64,000 bases of DNA from Parabacteroides sp. Lineage in GTDB: Bacteria; Bacteroidota; Bacteroidia; Bacteroidales; Tannerellaceae. Below, in pieces: positions 41,922-50,458 of this stretch (positions are counted from its first letter, which is position 1; each line of letters begins with the position of its first letter). The position numbers were made by a program, and so were the translations under genes. The notes beneath the pieces are model-generated. The model saw only the letters and a program-made list of their open reading frames with translations, did not search any database and was not told the origin of the DNA. The stretch is taken from the NCBI GenBank assembly GCA_017481945.1, contig JAFUOJ010000010.1, forward strand, positions 62,001 through 126,000, in the 5' to 3' direction.

Positions 41922-43967
41922 ATGAAAAAGTTAATGGCAATACCTCTTGTTGCTATGGGTATGGCAACAATGATGGGTTGTAGTGGTACGTCTATGAAAA
42001 GTGTTGAAAAGAAAGAGGCAATTAATTTGGCTAATTTTGATACAGCTGTAGCTCCGGGAACAGACTTCTATCAATATGCTTGTGGTGGCTGGATGAAAAA
42101 TAATCCGTTGAAACCGGAGTTTGCACGTTTTGGTACTTTTGATCAATTACGTGATGATAACTTAGGACAGATTCGCTCTTTAATTAAAGAGTTGAGTGAT
42201 ACACCGCAAGAAGCGGGTAGTGTAGGACAGAAAATCAGTTTACTGTATGCTTTAGGGATGGATAGCGTAAAGTTGAATGCTGATGGTTTTTCTCCTATCA
42301 AGGATCAATTAGCAGCAATCAATGCATTGACTACGAAAGAGGATGTAAGTAAAATGGTTGCAACTTTGCATAAGGAGGGAATGGCTCCTTTCTTTGCTTT
42401 GTATGTAGGAGCTGATGAGAAGAATAGTTCAATGAACATAGTACAGCTGTATCAGGCGGGTATCGGTATGGGTGATCGTGATTATTATCTATTAGAAGAT
42501 GAAGGTAGTCAGAAAATGCGTGAAGCCTATAAAAATTATATCTCTCGCTTGTTCTCTTTGAGTGGTAGTACCCCAGAGCAAGTTGAAGCAGCTGTCAATG
42601 CGGTAATGAAGATTGAAAAGGGAATTGCAAATGTTTCCTTTAGCCGAGAAGATTTGCGGGATACGCAGAAGAATTACAATAAGATGTCTGTAGAAGAGTT
42701 CAAAGCGAAAAATAATCCATTGAATTGGGATGTTTACTTTGAAAGTATGGGATTGATGAATGTTAAATACTTAGACGCAAAGCAACTTCCGTTCTATGAA
42801 GGATTGAGTTCTTTAATGAAAAATACAACTTTGGAAGAACAAAAGTATTATTTGGCTTTCAACTTGCTGAGTGCTGCTGCTCCTTATTTAAGTGACGACT
42901 TTGTAAATACAAATTTTGATTTCTACGGAAAAACAATGTCTGGCCGCCAAGAATTGCAACCTCGTTGGAAACGAACATTGTCTACTGTAAACGGGGCTTT
43001 ATCTGAAGCTGTAGGGCAGATGTATGTTGCAAAATATTTCCCAGCTTCTTCCAAAGAAAAGATGTTGAAGATGGTTGGTGATTTACAAACAGCTTTGAGC
43101 GAACGTATCGCTGGGTTAGAATGGATGAGTGACGCAACTAAAGCAAAAGCACAAGAAAAGCTTTCTGCATTCATTGTAAAAATAGGTTATCCGGATAAAT
43201 GGCGTGATTATAGTGGTTTAGATATTAAAGATGATTCTTACTGGGCTAATGTTCGTCGTTCTAATATTTTTGAAATGAATTATATGTTAGCTGATGTTGA
43301 TAAACCGGTAGATCGTTCTCGTTGGGGAATGAGTCCGCAGACTGTAAACGCTTATTACAATCCTACAACTAATGAGATTTGTTTCCCTGCTGCTATTTTG
43401 CAACCTCCATTCTTTAATCCTGAAGCTGATGATGCTGTGAATTATGGAGCAATAGGGGTTGTGATAGGACATGAAATGACACATGGATTTGATGACCAAG
43501 GACGTAATTACGATAAGGATGGAAATCTACAAGATTGGTGGACTGCTGAAGACGCAGCTCTCTTTACAAAACGAGCTGACCGCTTAGTACAGCAATATGA
43601 TGATATTATCGTTGTAGATAGCGTACACGCAAATGGTCGTTTTACATTGGGAGAAAACATTGCAGATCAAGGCGGTTTGATGGTAGCCCATTTGGCTTAT
43701 TTAAATTCTTTGAAGGGAAAAGCAATTCCGGAACCGATTGACGGATTTACCAATGAACAGCGTTTCTATTTGGGGTATGCTACGCTTTGGGCACAAAACA
43801 TTCGCCCCGAAGAGATTTTGCGTTTGACTAAGATTGATCCTCACTCTTTAGGGAAATGGCGCGTGAATGCGGCTCTTCGTAATTTGGACACCTTTTATAC
43901 CGCATTCGATATAAAGGAGGGAGATCCTATGTATATGCAGCCGTCTGATCGAGTAATTATTTGGTAA
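41922..43967 (+). CDS. M13-family zinc metallopeptidase (neprilysin/PepO-like) lipoprotein
   Basis: A 681-residue exported endopeptidase. Lipobox MMGC (Cys20). The N-terminal M13 domain begins FDTAVAPGTDFYQYACGGWMKNNPL; the catalytic domain has zinc ligands His517 and His521 in the HEMTH motif (VIGHEMTHGFDDQGRNYD) and Glu578 in ENIADQGG, followed by the typical C-terminal INAALRNLDTFYTAFD-like region. An NAYYNP element of the substrate cleft is present (VNAYYNPTTNEICFPA). It degrades peptides in the periplasm. Start is the ATG at 41922 (a TTG three codons earlier is less likely). Single-gene unit. Confidence 0.96.
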   Translation: MKKLMAIPLVAMGMATMMGCSGTSMKSVEKKEAINLANFDTAVAPGTDFYQYACGGWMKNNPLKPEFARFGTFDQLRDDNLGQIRSLIKELSDTPQEAGSVGQKISLLYALGMDSVKLNADGFSPIKDQLAAINALTTKEDVSKMVATLHKEGMAPFFALYVGADEKNSSMNIVQLYQAGIGMGDRDYYLLEDEGSQKMREAYKNYISRLFSLSGSTPEQVEAAVNAVMKIEKGIANVSFSREDLRDTQKNYNKMSVEEFKAKNNPLNWDVYFESMGLMNVKYLDAKQLPFYEGLSSLMKNTTLEEQKYYLAFNLLSAAAPYLSDDFVNTNFDFYGKTMSGRQELQPRWKRTLSTVNGALSEAVGQMYVAKYFPASSKEKMLKMVGDLQTALSERIAGLEWMSDATKAKAQEKLSAFIVKIGYPDKWRDYSGLDIKDDSYWANVRRSNIFEMNYMLADVDKPVDRSRWGMSPQTVNAYYNPTTNEICFPAAILQPPFFNPEADDAVNYGAIGVVIGHEMTHGFDDQGRNYDKDGNLQDWWTAEDAALFTKRADRLVQQYDDIIVVDSVHANGRFTLGENIADQGGLMVAHLAYLNSLKGKAIPEPIDGFTNEQRFYLGYATLWAQNIRPEEILRLTKIDPHSLGKWRVNAALRNLDTFYTAFDIKEGDPMYMQPSDRVIIW

Positions 43968-43989
43968 TTTACCGATAGGCATTTGTATA

Positions 43990-44059
43990 AAAAGCAATTG
44001 GCACCGGTTAAGAAAGGGCTGCTTACTCCTTTCTTAACCGGTGCCAATTGCTTTTTATT
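43990..44059 (+). terminator. Long perfect hairpin terminator after the M13 gene
   Basis: A perfect 28-bp stem (43990-44017 with 44028-44055) around a 10-base loop, followed by T-rich sequence. Stem length is unusual, but position and T-tract fit a terminator. Confidence 0.85.
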
Positions 44060-44113
44060 TTTCTCTGTAGAAGATTATGGATTTGTTAGCTGAGATAGTC
44101 AAAGGGCTTTTTG

Positions 44114-44121
44114 TATATTTG
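44114..44121 (+). promoter_or_regulatory. -7 element of the DUF5020 promoter
   Basis: TATATTTG matches TAnnTTTG, 34 bases upstream of the start codon at 44156. Confidence 0.55.
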
Positions 44122-44155
44122 CACCTTTATTAGAAACATTAACAACTTGAATAGA

Positions 44156-44872
44156 ATGAAAAGACTTTTTATGCTGGCAATACTGTTGACAGCAATCTTT
44201 TGTGGGAAGGCACAGAATGTGCAGTTACATTATGATTTTGGTAAGCATTTATATGACAAAGACCTACACGGGCGTCCGGCGATGACTACCACTGTAGAAA
44301 TGTTTAAGCCTGACAAGTGGGGTAGCACCTATTTCTTTGTAGATATGGATTATACCAGCAAAGGGGTAGCTGCCGGTTACTGGGAAATTGCTCGTGAATT
44401 ACGTTTTGGGGAACCTCCTTTTTCGATTCATGTGGAATATAACGGGGGAGCTTCTAATAGCTTTTCTTATAATAATTGCTATTTGGGAGGTGCTACGTAC
44501 ACTTGGAACAGTCCTGATTTTACAAAAGGATTCAGCCTTTCGGCTATGTACAAATATATTCAGAAACATGTAAGCCCCAATAATTTCCAATTGACAGGAA
44601 CTTGGTATTTACATTTTGCAAAAGATGGTTTATGTACGTTTACCGGCTTTTTCGACTGGTGGCGCGAACAAACATTTTATGAGGACGGTAATCATCGTAA
44701 TTTTATCTTTTTGGCAGAACCACAGTTTTGGGTGAACTTAAATAAAGTAAAAGGTATAGATGATAATTTCAATCTAAGTGTTGGAACAGAAGTAGAGCTG
44801 AGTCAAAACTTTGGAGCTCGTAAAGGGTTCTATGCAATTCCGACTTTAGCTATTAAGTGGACGTTCAATTAA
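44156..44872 (+). CDS. DUF5020-family outer-membrane channel (Tsx-like)
   Basis: A 238-residue exported beta-barrel. Signal peptide MKRLFMLAILLTAIFCGKAQ; then NVQLHYDFGKHLYDKDLHGRPAMTTTVEMFKPDKWGSTYFFVDMDY, typical of DUF5020, and a C-terminal barrel closing strand IPTLAIKWTFN. The family is related to the nucleoside-specific Tsx channels, so nucleoside uptake is possible; not shown here. I chose the ATG at 44156 because the signal peptide begins there; an upstream in-frame extension covers the promoter. Single gene. Confidence 0.85.
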   Translation: MKRLFMLAILLTAIFCGKAQNVQLHYDFGKHLYDKDLHGRPAMTTTVEMFKPDKWGSTYFFVDMDYTSKGVAAGYWEIARELRFGEPPFSIHVEYNGGASNSFSYNNCYLGGATYTWNSPDFTKGFSLSAMYKYIQKHVSPNNFQLTGTWYLHFAKDGLCTFTGFFDWWREQTFYEDGNHRNFIFLAEPQFWVNLNKVKGIDDNFNLSVGTEVELSQNFGARKGFYAIPTLAIKWTFN

Positions 44873-44889
44873 TTTCTGAAAAATGTCTG

Positions 44890-45008
44890 GCTTCCTGTTG
44901 CTCGGTAAAAAATATTACCGTGACCAAATAAACAGCAAGTTGTTTGTATAGGCAGAAAAACGTATATTGGAAAACCTCGAGCTCACCCCGAAGTAAGCAA
45001 CAGGAAGC
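44890..45008 (-). ncRNA. Candidate structured RNA, 6S-like topology
   Basis: A perfect 13-bp long-range stem (44890-44902 with 44996-45008) closes a 119-base segment between the DUF5020 gene and a small membrane-protein gene. Inside are a hairpin CGGTAA/TTACCG (44903-44920) next to one side of the closing stem, a stem AAACA/TGTTT and a CCAA/TTGG pairing. Closing stem, open bubble with a side hairpin on the 3' strand and an apical arm resemble 6S RNA when read on the minus strand, which also has a T5 run just beyond the stem. No consensus promoter is obvious, so strand and family are tentative. Confidence 0.42.
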
Positions 45009-45054
45009 ACTATAGACATTCCGGTTCGGTTATTAGTTCAACTAATATTTCATG

Positions 45055-45249
45055 TTAATCATTAGGCTTATTAGCCTCTTGTCGCATGTGAATGAACCGA
45101 AGTGCAATCATTACGATGCTTATAAGAGCTAAACTGCCCATCAGAGAGTATTTTAAAACCTGATTAGAGAAATCACTTGTTCCTATCAATACCAATATAA
45201 TGAATGAAATCATCATGATTGCATCCACTAAGTCTTTATTTATTTTCAT
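45055..45249 (-). CDS. Small two-helix membrane protein
   Basis: A 64-residue protein with two hydrophobic helices (about 9-24 and 33-51) and a short charged tail RQEANKPND. No recognised family. It follows a similar 67-residue gene by 24 bases on the same strand; the pair share size and layout (basic start, two helices, hydrophilic C-terminus), so they may be partners or old duplicates. Clean start ATG and downstream position in a two-gene unit support it being real. Confidence 0.65.
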   Translation of the reverse strand: MKINKDLVDAIMMISFIILVLIGTSDFSNQVLKYSLMGSLALISIVMIALRFIHMRQEANKPND

Positions 45250-45273
45250 GTCTTTATTACTAATTGTTTAAGT

Positions 45274-45477
45274 TTATTTGTCTGTGATAGTTTCTTCCTC
45301 TTCAGAAGGAGTACTAAGCGCTTTCATGATTCCAAACAATCCAACTCCTAAAGCAACCATTACGATAACAAGTTTTAGGTAGTCATTAGGAATGATAGAA
45401 CTGCATGCAAGTACGCAACCAACAATTGTAATAATAATATAAAGATATAAACTAGCTTTGTTTTTTTTAGTAGACAT
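45274..45477 (-). CDS. Small two-helix membrane protein
   Basis: A 67-residue protein: basic start MSTKKNKASLYLY, helices at about 11-28 and 33-51 (YIIITIVGCVLACSSII, LVIVMVALGVGLFGI), acidic tail SEEEETITDK. No recognised family. First of two similar genes. Upstream on the same strand are a small palindrome (GCGTTT/AAACGC at 45513-45527) and GAGTAATTACTC near 45545, which may be regulatory. Confidence 0.65.
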   Translation of the reverse strand: MSTKKNKASLYLYIIITIVGCVLACSSIIPNDYLKLVIVMVALGVGLFGIMKALSTPSEEEETITDK

Positions 45478-45583
45478 AATTATTTAATTTTAAAGTGAAT
45501 AATAAATGAATGCGTTTAGAAAACGCAATAAAAAATCGGTATAGAGTAATTACTCCATACAAAACAGATATTTCACTTGACTA

Positions 45584-45988
45584 CTAAATAATGATTTTTC
45601 GTAGGCCATAAATGTGATAGCCCATACGACAAAGAAGTGTAGAGAATTTAATGGTTTGAAATGTTGTTACCTCTTCGGAAACCTTTCGCAAGAGGTTTGT
45701 TTTTTTCAAATAAGAGATTTGGAGTATTTTTTTCTCGAATTTAAACAGACGAATGTTGAGAGTGCTGCTACTTGTTTGAATGCTTCTTCTTGGAACTAAG
45801 CAATTTGTGTCTTTTAATTCATTGCTTAAAATATCCAAATGGTGTTGCATATCTGTAGTCCCTTCTTCTACTGTAATCATCTCTTTCTGTACTTGGCTTA
45901 AAAGCACAGCCGTATCGTCTTGAGATTCTTCTGCCGTGAAAAAGAATACCCCAAGTAATAAAATGATTATATGTAGAAATACTTTCAT
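45584..45988 (-). CDS. Small exported protein of unknown function
   Basis: A 134-residue protein with a signal peptide (MKVFLHIIILLLGVFFFTAEES). The rest is polar with a helical stretch (LLSQVQKEMITVEEGTTDMQHHLDILSNELK), a basic middle (VPRRSIQTSSS) and a hydrophobic-basic end (YGLRKIII). No family recognised. A good -7 element sits only 4 bases upstream of the ATG, so the mRNA may be nearly leaderless. It might be a real Bacteroidales orphan; codon pattern and promoter favour that, but no domain confirms it. Confidence 0.6.
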   Translation of the reverse strand: MKVFLHIIILLLGVFFFTAEESQDDTAVLLSQVQKEMITVEEGTTDMQHHLDILSNELKDTNCLVPRRSIQTSSSTLNIRLFKFEKKILQISYLKKTNLLRKVSEEVTTFQTIKFSTLLCRMGYHIYGLRKIII

Positions 45989-45992
45989 ACGG

Positions 45993-46025
45993 CAAAGATA
46001 TATGAATTTTTACATAAAACACAAG
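45993..46025 (-). promoter_or_regulatory. Promoter of the small exported protein
   Basis: On the minus strand TATCTTTG (45993-46000) matches TAnnTTTG; CTTG (46022-46025) lies 21 bases upstream. The start codon is only 4 bases past the -7 element. Confidence 0.55.
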
Positions 46026-46044
46026 TCCTTCTCTTTTTTGTTCT

Positions 46045-46052
46045 TATTTTTG
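46045..46052 (+). promoter_or_regulatory. -7 element of the menA promoter
   Basis: TATTTTTG matches TAnnTTTG, 27 bases upstream of menA, and overlaps the divergent promoter region of the small exported protein. Confidence 0.5.
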
Positions 46053-46079
46053 TAATAGAATTATATAAGAGAAGATAAG

Positions 46080-46979
46080 ATGGAAAGAAAATCAAAAATA
46101 GAAGCTTGGCTTGAAGCTGCTCGGCCAAGAACGCTCCCAGCTTCAATTAGTCCTGTATTGTTGGGGAATGCGTTAGCTTATTATGAAGGTATCTTTGATA
46201 TTATACCGGCTATTCTTTGTTTATTCGTTGCATTATTTGCTCAAATAGCAAGTAATTTTGCAAATGATTACTTTGATTTTAAGAAGGGAGCAGACACTGA
46301 AGATCGTTTAGGACCAGATAGGGCTGTTGCCCAAGGGTGGATTTCTCCTAAAGCAATGTTGATAGGAACATTTATTACGTTAGGATTAGCTTGTATATTG
46401 GGGGTGTTATTGATCCGTTTTGCAGATTGGCGTTTATTGGGAGTGGGTGTCGCTATTGCTGTCTGTGTATTAGCTTATTCTGCAGGTCCTTTCCCCTTAG
46501 CTTATAAAGGATTAGGAGATGTTTGTGTATTGTTGTTTTATGGAGTAATACCAGTTTGTTTTACTTATTATGTACAGACATTACATTTTTCTCTTTTGTC
46601 CTTTCTGCTATCAATATCATTGGGGCTTTTGTCTGTAAATATATTGGTAGTAAATAATTATAGAGATTATGAGCAAGATAAAGTAGCTTGTAAAAAGACA
46701 ACTATTGTTTTGTTTGGTCGTCGTTTTGGACGTGTGTTTTATGTTGTAAACGAATGTATTGCTTTTCTTTTAATTTTTCCTCTTTTATTAGAAGCACCTT
46801 GGTGGATTTTGTTCTTGTTCGGTATTTTGTTTACTTTTTGCTTTTATACTACGCGAGAGTTATTTTTGTTAGAAGGAAAAGCTTTGAATCAAACATTAGG
46901 ACATACGGCACGTAATGTATTCTTCTTTGCTTTGATTCTTTCCTCGCTATTTGTATATATTGGTAGCCAAATTTCATAA
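46080..46979 (+). CDS. menA: 1,4-dihydroxy-2-naphthoate polyprenyltransferase
   Basis: A 299-residue UbiA-superfamily membrane enzyme with about eight or nine helices that prenylates DHNA in menaquinone synthesis. It opens EAWLEAARPRTLPASISPVLLGNALA, typical of MenA. First Asp-rich motif: NFANDYFDFKKGADTEDRLGPDRAV (NDYxD). Second motif: VVNNYRDYEQDKVACKKTTIVLFGRRFGR (NxxRDxxxD). It acts in the inner membrane. No other men gene is adjacent. Start is the ATG at 46080. Confidence 0.95.
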   Translation: MERKSKIEAWLEAARPRTLPASISPVLLGNALAYYEGIFDIIPAILCLFVALFAQIASNFANDYFDFKKGADTEDRLGPDRAVAQGWISPKAMLIGTFITLGLACILGVLLIRFADWRLLGVGVAIAVCVLAYSAGPFPLAYKGLGDVCVLLFYGVIPVCFTYYVQTLHFSLLSFLLSISLGLLSVNILVVNNYRDYEQDKVACKKTTIVLFGRRFGRVFYVVNECIAFLLIFPLLLEAPWWILFLFGILFTFCFYTTRELFLLEGKALNQTLGHTARNVFFFALILSSLFVYIGSQIS

Positions 46980-46990
46980 TTTGAGTAAAT

Positions 46991-47044
46991 AAAAAGAGCC
47001 TTTTTATTCCTAATTCAAGGAAAGGAAATAGAAAGACTCTTTTT
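46991..47044. terminator. Terminator between menA and the DJ-1 gene
   Basis: AAAAAGAG (46991-46998) pairs with CTCTTTTT (47037-47044); the interior adds imperfect pairing. It lies between convergent genes and suits both directions. Confidence 0.7.
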
Positions 47045-47058
47045 AATAATCAGATTTT

Positions 47059-47604
47059 TTATAAAAGTAGTCCAGCTGCTACTTCTTCTGTTACGGCTTC
47101 ATTTTTAATGGCTGCAACCAAAGCAAGAGCAAAATTCATGACTAGTCCTGGACCTTTACCTGTGATTATATTTTCTGAAATTTCTACGGCTTCCCCTGTT
47201 ACGTTTGCGCCTATTAACTGTTCTTCGAAACCTGGGTAACAAGTAGCTTTACGGCCTTTTAATAAACCTAATCCACCTAATACCATAGGGGCCGCACAAA
47301 TGGCAGCAATGATTTTCCCTTCACGTTGTTGTTGTAACAAGGATTCTTTAACCGATTCTGACTTATTTAGATTAGAAGCTCCTGGCATACCTCCTGGAAG
47401 AATGATTGCATCTGCTCCTACAAGAACAGCCTTTTCTAAAGTAGTATCTGCAATAATAGGAACATTATGTGCACCTGTTACTGTTTGATTATTTGTAATG
47501 GAAACAGTTGTTACTTCTATACCACCACGTCGTAGAATATCTACTGTTCCTAAGGCTTCCATCTCTTCGAAGCCGTCAGCTAAGAATACGATTGCTTTTT
47601 TCAT
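47059..47604 (-). CDS. DJ-1/PfpI-family protein
   Basis: A 181-residue DJ-1/ThiJ protein. The nucleophilic elbow Cys103 (IAAICAAP) and Glu16 (FEEMEAL) are present, as in DJ-1 and YajL; GGMPGASNL and GKGPGLVMNFALALV complete the fold. Proposed roles are glyoxalase III/deglycase or redox chaperone. It lies 8 bases after tonB and is the last gene of the pdxJ-exbB-exbD-tonB operon, a Bacteroides-type arrangement. Confidence 0.92.
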   Translation of the reverse strand: MKKAIVFLADGFEEMEALGTVDILRRGGIEVTTVSITNNQTVTGAHNVPIIADTTLEKAVLVGADAIILPGGMPGASNLNKSESVKESLLQQQREGKIIAAICAAPMVLGGLGLLKGRKATCYPGFEEQLIGANVTGEAVEISENIITGKGPGLVMNFALALVAAIKNEAVTEEVAAGLLL

Positions 47605-47612
47605 GTGATTTC

Positions 47613-48467
47613 TTATTTAAGTTTATATAAATAGGTAATGGTGCCGCTTTGATTGTTTGCTCCGCTAATGCTATTAAATTTAGCTCGTTTTGCTGCATCT
47701 AATGCACTTTTACGCATAGAAGCGTTATCTATGTTCGTCCCTTTACCTATTTCTGCAAAAATAACATTTCCCTTGGGATCTACAGTTATATTAATAACTA
47801 TTCGTCCCTCTTCTTGAATTGTATAGGCTGGACGTGGTAATCCTCCGGCACCAATAGAACGTCCATTTAGATTAAAGGAACCATAGCCTCCAACTCCTTC
47901 ATTCGCTCCATGATCTGAATTACCAAATGGGCTACCTTGATTTCCACTACCAGATTGGGCATCTCCTTGATTATTCCCAACTTTACTTCCTATACCAAAT
48001 GCACCTGCTACCTTGTTGTTAATAGCTTGCTCTTTTTTACGACGTTCTTCTGCTAAGCGTTTCTTTTCTGCTTCTTCTTTACGAATACGCTCTTTTTCAA
48101 TTTCTTCTTTTCGTCTCTTTTCTTCCTCTATTTTACGTTGTTCCTCCTTCTCTTTCTTCTTTTTTACATTTTCAATAGCGACACTCTCTTCTATATCCTG
48201 TGTTACCAACTCTTCCTTCGGTATTTCTACTTTAGGTTTAGGGGCAGGAGGGGGAGGAATTGTAGCCTCAGCAGGGAGTTCTTGTCCTGTATATTTAGGT
48301 TCAAATGTTCCCGCTGCTGTGTTAACATTTCCAAAATTAACTAAGATCCCTCCATCTTCTTCTGGTATAACAGTCTTTAAAACAGTAAGTCCTAATATCA
48401 GTAATAAAATGAGATGAAAAGTAATAGAACCAACTATACCGTATATGTCATCTTTATTTAATTTCAT
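47613..48467 (-). CDS. TonB-family energy-transduction protein
   Basis: A 284-residue TonB/TolA-like protein: one N-terminal membrane anchor (IYGIVGSITFHLILLLILGLTVL, with a His inside the helix), a proline-rich stretch (TIPPPPAPKPKVEIPKEE), a long Lys/Glu coiled region (about 95-150), a Gly/Ser/Asn-rich linker (GSGNQGSPFGNSDHG), and a C-terminal TonB-like domain (RPAYTIQEEGRIVINITVDPKGNVIFAEIG). It spans the periplasm and is energised by the ExbB/ExbD pair encoded just upstream; it could be TonB or a TolA analogue. Start is the ATG at 48467, since the longer frame overlaps exbD. Confidence 0.9.
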   Translation of the reverse strand: MKLNKDDIYGIVGSITFHLILLLILGLTVLKTVIPEEDGGILVNFGNVNTAAGTFEPKYTGQELPAEATIPPPPAPKPKVEIPKEELVTQDIEESVAIENVKKKKEKEEQRKIEEEKRRKEEIEKERIRKEEAEKKRLAEERRKKEQAINNKVAGAFGIGSKVGNNQGDAQSGSGNQGSPFGNSDHGANEGVGGYGSFNLNGRSIGAGGLPRPAYTIQEEGRIVINITVDPKGNVIFAEIGKGTNIDNASMRKSALDAAKRAKFNSISGANNQSGTITYLYKLK

Positions 48468-48483
48468 AAACTTCTCTTGATTG

Positions 48484-48897
48484 TCAATTCCTTTGTGGAC
48501 GGGTTGCAAGCACCATTTTAAATTTATTCTGATTTGCTATGTTCAGAATACGTACTATCTCTTTATAAGGAACTGTTTCATCTGCATATAAAGCAACAAA
48601 CATTTCAGGCTCTTTTGTATAACATTCCTGCAAAAAAGGAGTAATTTCTTCAAAGGAAACTTGTGTTTCTCTTTGTTTACCAAAAGCGATGTAATAATTC
48701 AAATTGGCATCAATAGTGACACGTGTTAACGGTTTTGCTGCCGTTTGTTTTTGTGCTTGTGGGAGTGTCACCTTGATTGCATTGGGTATTACAACCGTAG
48801 AGGTAACCATAAAGAAGATTAATAGTAAGAATATGACATCAGTCATAGATGCCATACTAAAACTTTCGTTTACTTTTGTTCTTCGTTTTAATGCCAT
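48484..48897 (-). CDS. exbD: ExbD/TolR-family biopolymer transport protein
   Basis: A 137-residue protein with one N-terminal helix containing the essential proton-path Asp20 (MASMTDVIFLLLIFFMVTST), followed by a periplasmic ExbD domain (LTRVTIDANLNYYIAFG, MFVALYADETVPYKEIVRILN). With ExbB it forms the proton-driven motor that powers TonB. It lies 5 bases after exbB and 16 bases before tonB. Confidence 0.94.
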   Translation of the reverse strand: MALKRRTKVNESFSMASMTDVIFLLLIFFMVTSTVVIPNAIKVTLPQAQKQTAAKPLTRVTIDANLNYYIAFGKQRETQVSFEEITPFLQECYTKEPEMFVALYADETVPYKEIVRILNIANQNKFKMVLATRPQRN

Positions 48898-48902
48898 AAT
48901 TG

Positions 48903-49613
48903 TTAGTTCGCTGGTTCATTTAATAAGTCCATAAATTCCATGGTACGTGCTTCCATTTTATTTACAACGTTGTCTACCTGTGAAACTAAATAGTTGTAGG
49001 CAAACAAAGTAATGATTCCGACTACTAAACCTCCTACTGTTGTTACTAGTGCTTCATATATACCACCGGATAATAGAGAGATATCAACATTGGTTCCTGC
49101 ATTAGCCATGTCAAAAAAGGCACGTACCATACCTGTTACTGTTCCTAAAAATCCTAACATAGGAGCTCCTGCAGCTGTCGTTGCAATTAAAGGAAATCCT
49201 TTTTCTAATTTTGCAATTTCTAAATTTCCTACGTTCTCAATAGCGACTAAAACATCATTCATCGGTCTCCCTAATCGAGTAATACCTTTTTCTATCATAC
49301 GTGCAGAAGGAGTATTTGTACTGCGACAAAGATTTAAAGCAGAATCAACTTTCCCTTCATGAATATAGTCTTTAATTCGGTTCATAAATGTTTCATCTTC
49401 TTTACCAGCTCGGCGTATAACCATTAATCGCTGGATGAATATATAACAAGCCATTAATGATAGTAATAATAATACAATCATTATCCAACCTCCTTTAAAA
49501 GCTAAATCGATTATATTGATCTCTGCTTCAGTTGGTATTGTAACTGCTGTTAAATCGGGCATTTGATTTGCTGTTTGTGCCTCTACAGCTTGTAAGGAAA
49601 GTAAAATACTCAT
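48903..49613 (-). CDS. exbB: MotA/TolQ/ExbB proton-channel family protein
   Basis: A 236-residue inner-membrane protein with three helices: about 38-60 (GGWIMIVLLLLSLMACYIFIQRL), then a cytoplasmic loop (ARMIEKGITRLGRPMNDVLVAIENVGNLEIAKLEKG), then helices near 140-160 (LIATTAAGAPMLGFLGTVTGMVRAF) and 178-205 (GGIYEALVTTVGGLVVGIITLFAYNYL). A short N-terminal leader-like extension precedes the first helix. It is the stator of the ExbB-ExbD-TonB complex and follows pdxJ by about 40 bases. Confidence 0.94.
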   Translation of the reverse strand: MSILLSLQAVEAQTANQMPDLTAVTIPTEAEINIIDLAFKGGWIMIVLLLLSLMACYIFIQRLMVIRRAGKEDETFMNRIKDYIHEGKVDSALNLCRSTNTPSARMIEKGITRLGRPMNDVLVAIENVGNLEIAKLEKGFPLIATTAAGAPMLGFLGTVTGMVRAFFDMANAGTNVDISLLSGGIYEALVTTVGGLVVGIITLFAYNYLVSQVDNVVNKMEARTMEFMDLLNEPAN

Positions 49614-49655
49614 ATTCTTTAATTAATGATGAATAAATAATAATTAGTTTTTTCT

Positions 49656-50375
49656 TTATTTGTTTTGTAGGCAAGCTTTATACTTACTTATAGTCTCTTT
49701 TAAACCCAAATATAAAGCATCACAAATTAATGCATGTCCAATAGAAACTTCGTCTAACCAAGGTATGTTTTGATTGAAATAGGCTAAATTTTCTAAACTT
49801 AAATCATGCCCAGCATTTACCCCTAATCCTAAATTTTTTGCCAGTTGAGCTGCTGCTATAAAAGGGGCAATAGCTTTTTCTTTATTGTTAAAATATTCTG
49901 TAGCATACGGTTCTGTGTATAGTTCGATACGATCAGTACCTGTTTTTGCTGCATATTCAATATTTTCAAGTTCTGTCCCTACAAAAATTGAAGTTCGAAT
50001 ACCTTGTGAAGTAAAAGTATCTACTAAATCATTTAATAAGTCAAAATTTTCTTTGACATTCCATCCAGCATTTGATGTGATTGCGTCTGGAGCATCTGGA
50101 ACAAGTGTTACTTGAGTAGGTTTTACCTTTAGCACTAAATCTATAAATTTATTGCAAGGGTATCCTTCAATGTTAAACTCTGTTTTTATTTCAGGCTTTA
50201 AAGCATATACATCACTGTATCGAATATGACGTTCGTCAGGTCTAGGATGAACGGTTATTCCTTGGGCTCCAAAAGCTTCACAATCTAAAGCTACTTTTAA
50301 TACGTTAGGGACATTTCCACCACGTGCGTTACGAATAGTTGCAACTTTGTTAATGTTTACACTTAAATTTGTCAT
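49656..50375 (-). CDS. pdxJ: Pyridoxine 5'-phosphate synthase
   Basis: A 239-residue TIM-barrel enzyme that condenses 1-deoxyxylulose 5-phosphate with 3-amino-2-oxopropyl phosphate. It opens [18 protein letters not shown], has [61 protein letters not shown] and the closing [16 protein letters not shown], all PdxJ hallmarks with catalytic Glu and His residues. It heads the exbB-exbD-tonB-DJ-1 operon; the combination is common in Bacteroides but metabolically unexplained. Confidence 0.96.
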   Translation of the reverse strand: MTNLSVNINKVATIRNARGGNVPNVLKVALDCEAFGAQGITVHPRPDERHIRYSDVYALKPEIKTEFNIEGYPCNKFIDLVLKVKPTQVTLVPDAPDAITSNAGWNVKENFDLLNDLVDTFTSQGIRTSIFVGTELENIEYAAKTGTDRIELYTEPYATEYFNNKEKAIAPFIAAAQLAKNLGLGVNAGHDLSLENLAYFNQNIPWLDEVSIGHALICDALYLGLKETISKYKACLQNK

Positions 50376-50402
50376 CGTATATTGTTATATCTTTTTCTTC
50401 AT

Positions 50403-50432
50403 TACATTTGCATAAAAGTATCGGCAAATTTA
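50403..50432. promoter_or_regulatory. Face-to-face divergent promoters of pdxJ and the CBS gene
   Basis: TACATTTG on the plus strand (50403-50410) and TAAATTTG on the minus strand (50425-50432) both match TAnnTTTG and point toward each other, so the two polymerases would interfere. Confidence 0.5.
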
Positions 50433-50458
50433 GCAGTATTTAGGGAATATACAGAATA

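Noticed and set aside
43990..44059. The 28-bp perfect inverted repeat as ends of a mobile element
   Set aside because: The arms are only 10 bases apart and are followed by a T-rich tract right after a gene, so a terminator is the simpler reading.
45513..45556. Small palindromes (GCGTTT/AAACGC and GAGTAATTACTC) upstream of the small membrane-protein genes as a separate element
   Set aside because: They are short and AT-rich and can be explained as operator or leader hairpins; not enough to claim an independent feature.
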